The notes under the pieces are model-generated. The model was not told the origin of the DNA and did no database searches. It was given only the letters and a program-made list of their open reading frames with translations. 64,000 bases of DNA from Erodium maritimum. Taxonomy: Eukaryota; Streptophyta; Magnoliopsida; Geraniales; Geraniaceae. Position 1 is the stretch's first letter. Each line of letters starts with the position of its first letter. A program made the position numbers and the translations under genes. Below are positions 47,225-60,000 of this stretch, piece after piece. The stretch spans positions 22,253,515 to 22,317,514 of the forward strand of contig OY997591.1 of the NCBI GenBank assembly GCA_963921825.1. Direction: 5' to 3'.

Positions 47225-48063
47225 ACCCATTACGGGGATAAAATTGTATGCGCGTCCTTTTATGTTTTTTTTTGAACGTTTTGTATGAACTACACCCCAC
47301 CCAGAAATGGTGGCGGGATTTCGAACGGGTTAAAAGTCTAATATAATATGGTTAAAGTATGTGGCGTTTTGCTTTAATATTTAACTTACTTGTTTGTACT
47401 ATTGAGTATCATTAGTAGTTACCAATATCAATTCCCGTATTATGTAATATCAAACTGTTATTATGTACGTTATAAAAACTAAGACAGAAGCCTAATACAC
47501 TAAAAATTACACAAAATATCTATAAAATTACACAAACATTGATCTTTACATAACAATGTTTGTTACTTACAATCAGTTAGCAATAGCAAATGTAACAATA
47601 CTGTAATATAAGACTGTTATTATATAAACATCCAAAACCGCAGAAAAAGCTTCAGAACACCGAGTGGATGTGTTGAAACAATGTTAATGAACTACAATGC
47701 CCATGTGGAACACAGAATATGTGGATGCAAAAGTACGTATTACACACTATGATCACTATGGTAAACTATTGTCCAAAAAATATGCAATAAACCTGTAAAA
47801 ATCAACCATCAGTATGTAATAACTGGGTTGGGCCAACCAGAAATCTCAAACAACTAAGATGTCCTGGATATTATAGTAGCATTGAACATAAAATATAATT
47901 GTTCTCAAAATGATGTAAGCCTTAGTTCAGCAACCCAAAATAACATGTATGGTTCAAAATGCAACTTAAATGGAACTAATTGTTACAGATCACATTCAGG
48001 CAATCATCGCTTTCGGCGTAGAAAGGCCTTGAATTTAGGGGTGAATACGGAATCTTCATTCCA
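47225..48063. other. MULE spacer between convergent genes
   Basis: AT-rich sequence between the acidic ORF (plus) and the 3' end of the Ulp1-type gene (minus). It holds no ORF of note; the 96-codon plus frame at 47882-48172 is antisense to the last Ulp1 exon. Confidence 0.6.
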
Positions 48064-51000
48064 CTATTTGCAATATTTCTGCAGCTTCTTCTCCTGTGCA
48101 GGCCAAGCAGTGTTGAGCTCAAAGGTCATCAACTTGTACAGAAATCTACGTCTGAGCAACGACATCTGCTGAGGTTCTGTACACGAACATCGTACTCAGA
48201 CCATTATAAACCAAAACATATAGACGATGTAGACGGAAAATAATACTAATGTGGAGCGTGACTTACATAATCCTGCTCTAGCTTATCGGCCCATCGCCCA
48301 CCTCCAAGATAAGACTCCATGTGCCACATGGCATATATGGCACAATCATCCTTGTTGGATGGCGACGCCCAGTATAAGGGGACACGGTTGATGGTAAGGT
48401 CCAGTAATTTACTGGCAAGTGTGGGGTTGGAGTCACATATGAAATCAGCAATTTTGTCTCGCTGAAAAAAGATATAAACTATTCAATACTAATACGTAAA
48501 AAAAATCAATAAGCATGTCCTGGACAGTACAACAGTTGAACACGAGTAACATTACCATAACATAGTGTATGTCACCGTATCGGTCGATATCCAGTTCGTT
48601 TGACAAATAGTTGTCAAACAATTCAATAACGCATTTCTTCAAATCAATACACATTACGGTGTAATGATTGCTTTTCAACACAACCATGAAAATCTGTGGA
48701 TGGAGAAAGTAAGCACCAAAATACGTTCAGTATACATGTAATGTGGTCGGAACAAACCGTATAATTCACATTCTAAACTACGTTGCTTACAAGATCAACT
48801 GATGTCAGTGGCACCGTTAGCCCCTTCAATTCGCCTTTGAACTGTTCTTCAAACCCGATTTCATTATTGTATATGTCATACGATACCTATGATATACCAA
48901 TAAATGTACATTAGATGAAAAAACGCAATACTTGACAAGTACAAAACACATAAAGTAATCGTACGATAAAAGTAGTCTTACACTAGCTGTTGATGATAAG
49001 AACAGACGACAAGGCGATGTGCTGCTCCTCAACTCCTCTAGATGATTGAGGTAGTTGGACCACGCGTCAACCACTTGGCTCATAACCCACATTCCGTCCA
49101 TCAATGTTCGCATCCCCTCCCTTGTTACCTTAAAAGGAGGGCATCTGTAAACGAATTCCCTGCACATATGATGTAATAACCACTCCTGGTCAACGCCAGT
49201 CAAACCTACGAAAAACAGGAAAATTTAAAATTTTTGAGCAGACACTGAATTGAACCGGAATTGGACCCCGAGGGTCATACCGGACTTAAGTTGACCCCGT
49301 AATTGACCAAAATGAGTTCCAGGGGACTCAGGGAAACTTTCTGATCATTTTGGGAAATGTTGACTTTTCGCTGGAAAAGTCAACCGAGCGACGTTTTGGT
49401 CCATTCGAGGACCGTTTTGGATCCAAAAAGCTTATCCGTCGTCGCAGCGGTCTTAGTTGAGCCGTTTCCTTGTAGCCCGCCAAGTTTCGTATTTTCTTGG
49501 GAAAAGTGCCCGTTCGGGGCCCGAAACGCCCGTTTTTCGCGAAACTGATTGGAAAACATCAACTAGATATTTTCCAAAAGGTGTGGGACCCACCTTGCCA
49601 CTTGTCCAATTAGTGGTGGTGTTAGTTTTGGGGGGGGGGGGGAAATGAGTGGATGGGAGGTGTGGCCGAAATTAAGGGTTAAAAGAAGAAAAAAAAATAG
49701 AATTTGAGTTAGTTTATTTAAAATAGAAAGGAAGAGAGGGTTTAGAGAGACAAGGATAAGAAGAAGAAGAAGAAGGAAGAGAAGGAAAGCTAGGGTTTGA
49801 AGAGTATCCAACCCTTGGATCGTCTCAAGACGAAGAGCAATTGTCTTCCCCTCGTTCTCCTGTTGGGTAAGCACCGAACCGATCGTCGTTTTGATAGTTT
49901 TCAAATGTTAGGGTTTGGGTGAAACTATTAGTTTAAGGTGGTTTTGGTGTTGGGGTAATTGTTGGGCACGTTTTAGAGGTGTTGGAGGTTTAAATTGAAC
50001 GTTTTCCGGCGACCGGGGGCTCGGGAGAAGCCCCGGCCACCATGGGGGGTGGTCGGCCACCATAGGAGGTGGCTGGCCGGAGCTAGGCCCGGCCACCACC
50101 ATGGTGGCCGAGCCTCTTTGAAACCCTAGGGCCACGGCCCAAGTAATGTGGGTGGGGCCCACGTGCTCGGGTGCTCGGGTTTTATCGTTCGGGTGGTTTA
50201 AAACGTTCCCCGGGCCATTTACCCTAAACCGAATCGAAAATTGGAGTTAAATTGGAGAAGTTGTAATTAACGGGTTTTAGAAACTTTAAACGTAAATTAA
50301 TTGACTTAGAAGTCGGAATTCAATTCCGTCAAGTGCGTTGGGTTCCTTGAAATATTCTAAGACCGTAGAAACAAAAACGGGGGCTTTCGGAGCGCCGGAA
50401 GGCAATTAACAAAACCAGGGCAGATTCGCCAAGTCGGGCGAATCGGGCCTTTACGGGTCCTTTATCGACAATGTCGAGTAATTGGGAAGTTTGGGAGTGA
50501 TCGACATTGTCAGGGTTAAGTTTGGGCATCGAGTTTAATGGTTTTCGGTTTATTCGTGCTAGTTTAAAAGTGCCTTTAAATTGTGTTCTTTTAGATCGTG
50601 CCACGGACCGAGGCAAGGGAAAGCTGGGTGAGTGACTGAGATCATCACCGGAGCTCGTGGTTTGGCTTTTGGGAGAACACGCACGAGGTAGGGAAAAGTA
50701 GCCGGATCTCGGCCCTGACTGGGGAAAGTTAACAGTAGAATTGCATGTGACACCGGGGTGTCGTGGGTTGAATATGTTTATTTAATTATTAGAAAAGCAT
50801 GTTACAGGAACTTAGCAATTATTAGAAAAGCATGATACGGGATTGTAGCGTTATGAGAAAAGCATGTGACACTTAGTAGTGTCGTAGGAGCAGAGAACTT
50901 AGCGTTAATTGTTTTACTGGAGGCATATGACCATGCCCGGAGGTTGATTGTGAACTTATCGATATTAGGAGTACTGGAGGCATATGACCATGCCCGGAGG

Positions 51001-54000
51001 TTGATTGTGAGACTGTTGATTTTAGGACTGTTGGAGGCTTGGGTTAAGCCGGAGGTTGATTGTTTATTTTGGCGTCTTGGGTGGCCATGAGAGCCCGTGT
51101 ATTTAAATTGGTGTCTTGGGTGGCCATGAGAGCCCGTGTATTTAAATTGGTGTCTTGGGTGGCCATGAGAGCCGTGTTATTTATTGTTGAGTTTGGGTGG
51201 CCATGAGAGCCGTGTTATTTATTGTTGAGTTTGGGTGGCCTTGAGAGCCCGTGTTATTTATTGTTGAGTTTGGGTGGCCTTGAGAGCCCGTGTATTTAAA
51301 TTGGTGTCTTGGGTGGCCATGAGTGTCCGTGTCTTACTGTCAGTGTTTTGGGGTGGCCGTGAGTGCCGTGGGGTTGTTGAACACGAGTCTTGACCGTTGG
51401 TGTGTCTTGAGTGGCAGTGAGTGCCTGTGGGGTTGTTGAACCCGAGTCTTGACCGTTGGTGTGTCTTGAGTGGCAGTGAGTGCCCGTGGGGTTGTTGAAC
51501 CCGAGTCTTGACCGTTGGTGTGTCTTGAGTGGCCTTGAGTGCCTGTGTGATTGAACTTGCCTGTGATTGTGATTGTGGTTACCTGAAGTTGTGAGTTCGA
51601 AAGGTCGACAGCCTGATCCGACTTAGTGTCGATGAATTGCGAGTTCTAAAGGTCGACAGCCTGATCCGACTTAGTGTCGATGAATTGCGAGTTCTAAACG
51701 TCGACAGCCTGATCCGACTTAGTGTCGATGAATTGCGAGTTCTAAAGGTCGACAGCCTGATCCGACTTAGTGTCGATGAATTGCGAGTTCTAAAGGTCGA
51801 CAGCCTGATTCGACTTAGTGTCGATGAATTGCGAGTTCGAAAGGTCGACAGCCTGATCCGACTTCGTGTCGAGGAATTGCGATAGGTCGATCCCTGACCT
51901 GATTGAGATTGGTTACTGAGCAGCTGGTGTGCGATCCTTTGTGATCTTGTTTGGCGTTGTGTAGTCTTTCTGTCGTGTCCTTGGAGGAGGTCGTCGATAG
52001 TTGTGTCGGGTCTACATTGCGTTATCGAGTGTTGAGTCTGTTGAGGAAAGTAATGGTTGTGGGTCAGTTGGTTACTTGAGTTGGGGACTGTAGTCCCGGT
52101 GTCGGGTTTGGTTTTAGTATTACTGACTTTTTCTGCTAATTATGCCGTAGTCAGTCTGTTATCCGTGGTGGTGAGCGAACGCTTACCCCTTGCTGCTTTT
52201 CCTATAGGTACTGTTCGTGGGACGGACTAGGTGAGCTCTCGAAGCTTGTGGAGCTAGGAGCGGAGTCCGGGTTTTGTCTTTTGAGTCTAGTGACGGATAC
52301 CTTGTACTTTTGTCCACGTGTTGGGACGTGTTTTAAATTGTAAATATTATTTTGTTGAACAAATGACGTTTTTAAAGTGATTCAATGAAAACAGGTTTCA
52401 AGTATCGTATCTTTTAAATGTTCGCGTCCCGATTTCGGTTCGCTGAAATTGGGGCGTGACAGCTTGGTATCAGAGCTCGAGGTTTCACACCTCGGACTGT
52501 CCGTCAATTAGGTGGGGAGGGTCGAGTCAGTGTAGACCCGTAGCGTTATGAGTCCTGGTTGGGATTGTGTGTGTGTGCAGTGTGTTATTGCTGGCTTGTT
52601 GATTGATTGATTTTGCTTGAAACGTTTTAAGCGGTCGCGGGTCGACTCAGGAGCGCTCCTATAGTCGAACGTGACGACGCTGACATCAAGTCGGTACAAC
52701 GTAGTTCGGGGACGCCTGGACCGGGTTGTGACTGCGTGATGTCAAGTTTGAGGTTTTAAAAATGAAGTGGAGAAAGCTTTACAAAATTTGATTGTTTTGA
52801 TGTTGTTTGACGCCGTGGGCGTTTGTGTTTGAATTTGATTGGCCCTGTGGGCGTATTGTGATTGTTGTTGGTTGGCCCGGTGGGCGTGTTGTGGAGTTTT
52901 GGTTGGCCCGGTGGGCGCTGTTTGACTTTGGTTGGCCCGGTGGGCGCTGTTTGACTTTGGTTCGCCCGGTGGGCGGGTGTCGTCGTTGTTGTGGTACGTG
53001 TTTGGTCGCTTTAGTGGTCGAGTGTCTGCGACGCACAAGCGTGCGGGTCGCTAGGAGAAGGGTAGGATGCGAGTGTCCTAGGATCGACGTGACAGGTTGA
53101 TAGGGGCGAAGCTGTCGCAGTTACGGGACGGACCACGAGCCGACCTGGTACGAGACAAGGACGGGCTCACTGGTCCGATCCGGCAGCCAGCACGGACCGG
53201 CTGGCGTGCCGGCCCGGCAGCCAGCACGGCACGGTTGGTGTTCCGGCCCGGCAGCCAGACCGGCACGGACGGCCTGCCGGGCCGGATTGCCATATGGTCC
53301 GGTCCAGCCGGTTTTCAAAAAAAAGAGAAAAAGGAAAAAGGGTTGGTTTCGTTGTGCGTTGAGGGTTGTGGTTGTGTGACTCGGTTCTTGTTCGTGTGAT
53401 TGAGCGTTGGTTTTACGGGTTTGTGTTCACGGTTGTGGGTTGTAGAGGCCGTAGGCCTGGTGTACGGTTGGGTTGTTGTTGAGTTTTTCGCTTACGTATG
53501 ATTATAACTGAAGTACTAATAGTGTGAGCAATGGTGTGTGCTCAGCTGAGAGCGTGTTTTCCCGTCTTGAGGTTTCCCTACGTGATCGGGTATTTGGGTG
53601 ATTGAGGTTGTGAACCATAGTGATTGATGAATTGAGGGAGTGTTTCCCGTGTCGAGGTTTGTCTTACATGAGCGAGTACTTGAGGTGTTGCTAGCGTGAG
53701 CAGTGTGACGTTTGACATCAGGTTTTGAGGTAGTGGTTTGCCCTGGTTAGATCGATAAATCTTTAGTGCTTTACTAGTATGCCATAATCGAACGGGTGTC
53801 CGTGGAGGTGAGCGTAACGCTCATCCCCTTTACTACTTTTCCCGCAAGGGACGAGTTGTGAACACTGGTTTGGTTGCGGAAAGTTACAAGTAATGCCTAG
53901 AGGACCGTGTGAGGGTTACACTAGACCTTACCAGGGTGACTAATGGAGTGGGTGTTCGGTTTCCGTTTTGGGCGTCAGTTTCATTGGATGCCGGGTTATC

Positions 54001-57000
54001 ACACTCGTTTGTTCGTCGAGTTGTGCTGAGAGGTTGGGGCTGAGTTTAGAGCCGTTGAGTCCACCCCTGCGTCGTGACACGCCGGTTGGTGGTGGGGTGG
54101 TGTTGACTAGGGTCTGTCGTGCCTGCGGAGTTAGAGAAGCGAACCGGTACAGGAGGTTCGAGAGAGGGCCCAAGAGCCCTGATGCTGGATCGAGTCCTCA
54201 CCCCGAGGATTCGGGTGTGTTCGGAGTTGGTAAGCACGATAACGGTGGAGGAGCGAGGTCTTAGTGAGACCGCGAGGGTCCGTGAGTTTTATCAGCGACT
54301 GAGCTTGTGCGTGTATCCGTGGGAAGGATACCCACGAAATGACCGCCTTGACGTGATCCTGTGAATGGATTGGCGACCGAAGTACCAAGTCATTATCGAC
54401 TGTTACAGGCGACGAGTGACGGTGTCAACAGGCAACAGGAAAGGTTCGTGTATTCTGGGCAGTAGGAGCGGAGTTTCTCCTGTCGGCTTGTCTGCAGTAA
54501 AGGAAGTATCGGCCGTGCAGAGCCGAAAATTACCGCGAGTGGCGTGCGAGTTCCCCGAGGTCTTCCCTAAGGAATTGAGCGGGTTGCCACCAGCTCGTGA
54601 GGTGGAGTTCGGGATTGACCTGGTGCCGGGAACGGCAGCGATATCGATGGCGCCTTACAGGTTCGCGCCAGCCGAGTTGACCGAGCTGAAGAGTCAGCTC
54701 GAGGAACTTCGGGAAAAGGGGTTTATTCGTCCGAGCACATCGCCGTGGGGAGCGCCAGCACTCTTCGTGAAGAAGAAGAGTAGAGAGCTTCGGATGTGCA
54801 GGGACTACCGGAAACTGAACCGGGTTACGGTGAATGACCGATACCCGATGCCGAAAATTGATGACCTGTTCTACCAGTTGAGAGGGTCGACGTATTTCTC
54901 GAAGATCGACCTGCGATCTGGATACTACCAGTTGCAAGTCCGAGAGGGGGACGTCGCAAGGACTGCATTCCGGACATGCTATGAACATTACGAGTTCTGG
55001 GTGATGACTTTGAACTACCGAACGCACCTGCAGCATTCTTGGACCTGATGAACAGTATATTCTGGCTGTTCTTAAATCAGTTTGTGGTGGTGTTTTGTGG
55101 ACGACCAGGATCCGGGAGATAGTTGCCTGCGGTACGGACGCCGAGGGCTGGGATCGTTGTACTAATTTGGAGTTACGGTATCGTGGAGGTTTGTACTTAC
55201 CGCGTGACGGCGGAGGCGACGAGCTACAAGAGTCGCAGCATTCGCGTCTAACAGTGCACGTGAATAGCACTAAGAGGAGCGCGACATCAGGTTGCATGTC
55301 TAGTGGAGCGGGATGCGGAGAGCGGTCGCGGAGTTAGAATCGCGATGCCTCGCCCGTCGGCAGGTGAGAGCCGAACAACAGCGTCCCGCTGGTTTATTGC
55401 AGCCGCTGCAGGTTGCACGGTGGAAATGGGGGCACGTCACGATGGGTTTTCGTGAGCGATTGGCCGAGTTCGCCTACAACAACAGCTTTCAGGCCAGTAT
55501 CATGATGGCACCGTTCGAAGCGTTGTATGGTAGGTCGTGTCGATCGCCCGTGTGCTGGGCAGAAGTGCGAAATAAGAGGTTACTGGGTCTAAAACTGGAC
55601 CGAGAGACAGCTGAGTCGGTTGTGCCAAAGCGTGAGCGGTTGATGACCGCGCAGAGTCAGCAGGAGTTATGCTGACTGACGGCGCCGACATCTCGAGTCA
55701 GAAATCAGTGGTCATGTATCCCAGGAGGTGAGTCCGAAAGATGGACTAATGCGTTTCAACCGCGGCGGAGGTGGGTTAGCCCCGCGGTGTATCGGGCCTT
55801 TCGAGGTCTTGAGTACGTATTGGAGTGGGCAGATGTCGAGGTAACGGGTGATGTCCCGTGTAAGGAGAAACCGATGTGGGAAAGGGATCCACGAGAGCAG
55901 GTCCTGCGCGGAAAGGTTATCCGCTTAGAGCTGGTGTTGTGGCGACACCACGAGGCCGAGTCGACTTGGGGACGCGAGGACGAGGTTCGCGCGAAGTACC
56001 CCGACCGGTACGACTCCTGACGTGCGTTGTTCTAAATTTCGCGGACGAAATTCCTTTAAGGGGGGTATATTGTAATAACCACTCTTGGTCAACGCCAATC
56101 AAACCTGCGAAAAACAGGAAAATTTAAAAATTTTGAGCAGACACTGAATTGAACCGGAATTGGACCCCGAGGGTCATACCGGACTTAAGTTGACCCCGTA
56201 ATTGACCAAAATGAGTTCCAGGGGACTCAGGGCAACTTTCTGATCATTTTGGGAAATGTTGACTTTTCGATGAAAAAGTCAACCGAGCGACGTTTTGGTC
56301 CATTCGAGGACCGTTATGGATCCAAAAAGCTTATCCGTCGTCGCAGCGGTCTTAGTTGAGCCGTTTCCTTGTAGCCCGCCAAGTTTCGTAATTTCTTGGG
56401 AAAAGTGCCCGTTCGGGGCCCGAAACGTCCGTTTTTCGCGAAACTGATTGGAAAATATCAACTAGATATTTTCCAAAAGGTGTGGGACCCACCTTGCCAC
56501 TTGTCCAATTAGTGGTGGTGTTAGTTTTGGGGGGGAAATGAGTGGATGGGAGGTGTGGCCGAAATTAAGGGTTAAAAGAAGAAAAAAAAATAGAACTTGA
56601 GTTAGTTTATTTAAAATAGAAAGGAAGAGAGGGTTTAGAGAGACAAGGATAAGAAGAAGAAGAAGAAGGAAGAGAAGGAAAGCTAGGGTTTGAAGAGTAT
56701 CCAACCCTTGGATCGTCTCAAGACGAAGAGCAATTGTCTTCCCCTCGTTCTCCTGTTGGGTAAGCACCGAACCGATCGTCGTTTTGATAGTTTTCAAATG
56801 TTAGGGTTTGGGTGAAACTATTAGTTTAAGGTGGTTTTGGTGTTGGGGTAATTGTTGGGCACGTTTTAGAGGTGTTGGAGGTTTAAATTGAACGTTTTCC
56901 GGCGACCGGGGGCTCGGGAGAAGCCCCGGCCACCATGGGGGGTGGTCGGCCACCATAGGAGGTGGCTGGCCGGAGCTAGGCCCGGCCACCACCATGGTGG

Positions 57001-60000
57001 CCGAGCCTCTTTGAAACCCTAGGGCCACGGCCCAAGTAATGTGGGTGGGGCCCACGTGCTCGGGTGCTCGGGTTTTATCGTTCGGGTGGTTTAAAACGTT
57101 CCCCGGGCCATTTACCCTAAACCGAATCGAAAATTGGAGTTAAATTGGAGAAGTTGTAATTAACGGGTTTTAGAAACTTTAAACGTAAATTAATTGACTT
57201 AGAAGTCGGAATTCAATTCCGTCAAGTGCGTTGGGTTCCTTGAAATATTCTAAGACCGTAGAAACAAAAACGGGGGCTTTCGGAGCGCCGGAAGGCAATT
57301 AACAAAACCAGGGCAGATTCGCCAAGTCGGGCGAATCGGGCCTTTACGGGTCCTTTATCGACAATGTCGAGTAATTGGGAAGTTTGGGAGTGATCGACAT
57401 TGTCAGGGTTAAGTTTGGGCATCAAGTTTAATGGTTTTCGGTTTATTCGTGCTAGTTTAAAAGTGCCTTTAAATTGTGTTCTTTTAGATCGTGCCACGGA
57501 CCGAGGCAAGGGAAAGCTGGGTGAGTGACTGAGATCATCACCGGAGCTCGTGGTTTGGCTTTTGGGAGAACACGCACGAGGTAGGGAAAAGTAGCCGGAT
57601 CTCGGCCCTGACTGGGGAAAGTTAACAGTAGAATTGCATGTGACACCGGGGTGTCGTGGGTTGAATATGTTTATTTAATTATTAGAAAAGCATGTTACAG
57701 GAACTTATCAATTATTAGAAAAGCATGATACGGGATTGTAGCGTTATGAGAAAAGCATGTGACACTTAGTAGTGTCGTAGGAGCAGAGAACTTAGCGTTA
57801 ATTGTTTTACTGGAGGCATATGACCATGCCCGGAGGTTGATTGTGAACTTATCGATATTAGGAGTACTGGAGGCATATGACCATGCCCGGAGGTTGATTG
57901 TGAGACTGTTGATTTTAGGACTGTTGGAGGCTTGGGTTAAGCCGGAGGTTGATTGTTTATTTTGGCGTCTTGGGTGGCCATGAGAGCCCGTGTATTTAAA
58001 TTGGTGTCTTGGGTGGCCATGAGAGCCCGTGTATTTAAATTGGTGTCTTGGGTGGCCATGAGAGCCGTGTTATTTATTGTTGAGTTTGGGTGGCCATGAG
58101 AGCCGTGTTATTTATTGTTGAGTTTGGGTGGCCTTGAGAGCCCGTGTTATTTATTGTTGAGTTTGGGTGGCCTTGAGAGCCCGTGTATTTAAATTGGTGT
58201 CTTGGGTGGCCATGAGTGTCCGTGTCTTACTGTCAGTGTTTTGGGGTGGCCGTGAGTGCCGTGGGGTTGTTGAACACGAGTCTTGACCGTTGGTGTGTCT
58301 TGAGTGGCAGTGAGTGCCTGTGGGGTTGTTGAACCCGAGTCTTGACCGTTGGTGTGTCTTGAGTGGCAGTGAGTGCCCGTGGGGTTGTTGAACCCGAGTC
58401 TTGACCGTTGGTGTGTCTTGAGTGGCCTTGAGTGCCTGTGTGATTGAACTTGCCTGTGATTGTGATTGTGGTTACCTGAAGTTGTGAGTTCGAAAGGTCG
58501 ACAGCCTGATCCGACTTAGTGTCGATGAATTGCGAGTTCTAAAGGTCGACAGCCTGATCCGACTTAGTGTCGATGAATTGCGAGTTCTAAAGGTCGACAG
58601 CCTGATCCGACTTAGTGTCGATGAATTGCGAGTTCTAAAGGTCGACAGCCTGATCCGACTTAGTGTCGATGAATTGCGAGTTCTAAAGGTCGACAGCCTG
58701 ATCCGACTTAGTGTCGATGAATTGCGAGTTCGAAAGGTCGACAGCCTGATCCGACTTCGTGTCGAGGAATTGCGATAGGTCGATCCCTGACCTGATTGAG
58801 ATTGGTTACTGAGCAGCTGGTGTGCGATCCTTTGTGATCTTGTTTGGCGTTGTGTAGTCTTTCTGTCGTGTCCTTGGAGGAGGTCGTCGATAGTTGTGTC
58901 GGGTCTACATTGCGTTATCGAGTGTTGAGTCTGTTGAGGAAAGTAATGGTTGTGGGTCAGTTGGTTACTTGAGTTGGGGACTGTAGTCCCGGTGTCGGGT
59001 TTGGTTTTAGTGTTACTGACTTTTTCTGCTAATTATGCCGTAGTCAGTCTGTTATCCGTGGTGGTGAGCGAACGCTCACCCCTTGCTGCTTTTCCTACAG
59101 GTACTGTTCGTGGGACGGACTAGGTGAGCTCTCGAAACTTGTGGAGCTAGGAGCGGAGTCCGGGTTTTGTCTTTTGAGTCTAGTGACGGATGCCTTGTAC
59201 TTTTGTCCACGTGTTGGGACATGTTTTAAATTGTAAATATTATTTTGTTGAATAAATGACGTTTTTAAAGTGATTCAATGAAAACAGGTTTCAAGTATCG
59301 TATCTTTTTAAATGTTCGCATCCCGAGTTCGGTTCGCTGAAATTGGGGCGTGACATATGAAATGTAGTTAGAAATGGTACATGTGGAAACACAATAGCAT
59401 TATGTAAAAAATGTTACTGTACATGTAAACCATGTTACTCACATTTTCTGGCCAGCAACAGAAGACATCCACTGTGTGAGCTGATGCTCGTCGTCATCCA
59501 AATTGCTCCTAACATCCGTTTTTCTGTCAACATACGGAGAACAGTATACGACAGCTGGTGCTCTCACACGAACATATGGGACGACCTTAGGGGTGCATAC
59601 AATTGCAGACGTCGGGTCGAACGATGGTTCAGCCCGACTCCTTTTCATGAGGACATCAGACCCTTTTGCGCATATGGGGGAGTCTGACTCATCTGAGCTT
59701 GTATCCGTGTCGACTGGAATTGGTTCAGGGTATTGACGGGAAATGTCAGCAACAACACCAATTGGGTCAATGTCGTCAAACAAGGTCTTCGTAATTGAAT
59801 CACGGAGTCTGCTCGTGTTGGGCGAAACTCTATCAGGCGATGAGGCTGGTGCAAAATGTGGCGATGGAGATCTACGCATCTGGGCTGCTGGTGAAGTGTC
59901 AAGTTGTGACAATAAACAGAACGATGGCGGTGAAACAGGTTTTGCAGGGATTGTACTGTGGTCATTTTCGCCTTTTACATTGCGACCATGAGTGCCAAAT

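Larger units (their letters stand above)
49172..59355 (+). mobile_element. Gypsy element with two LTRs inside intron 4 of the Ulp1-type gene
   Basis: LTRs 49172-52461 and 56071-59355 are nearly identical by eye. The primer site is at 52464-52482 and the polypurine tract at 56058-56070. A 5-bp duplication TATGA lies at 49167-49171 and 59356-59360. The internal part is only 3.6 kb: gag is lost, pol is broken, and RNase H and most of integrase are missing. It is therefore a recent but non-autonomous insertion. It sits in opposite orientation to the host gene and leaves the intron's TGTGCAG acceptor intact. Confidence 0.95.

Noticed and set aside
54530..55297. 255-codon ORF antisense to the gypsy RT
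   Set aside because: Shadow of the coding strand; the RT motifs are on the plus strand.
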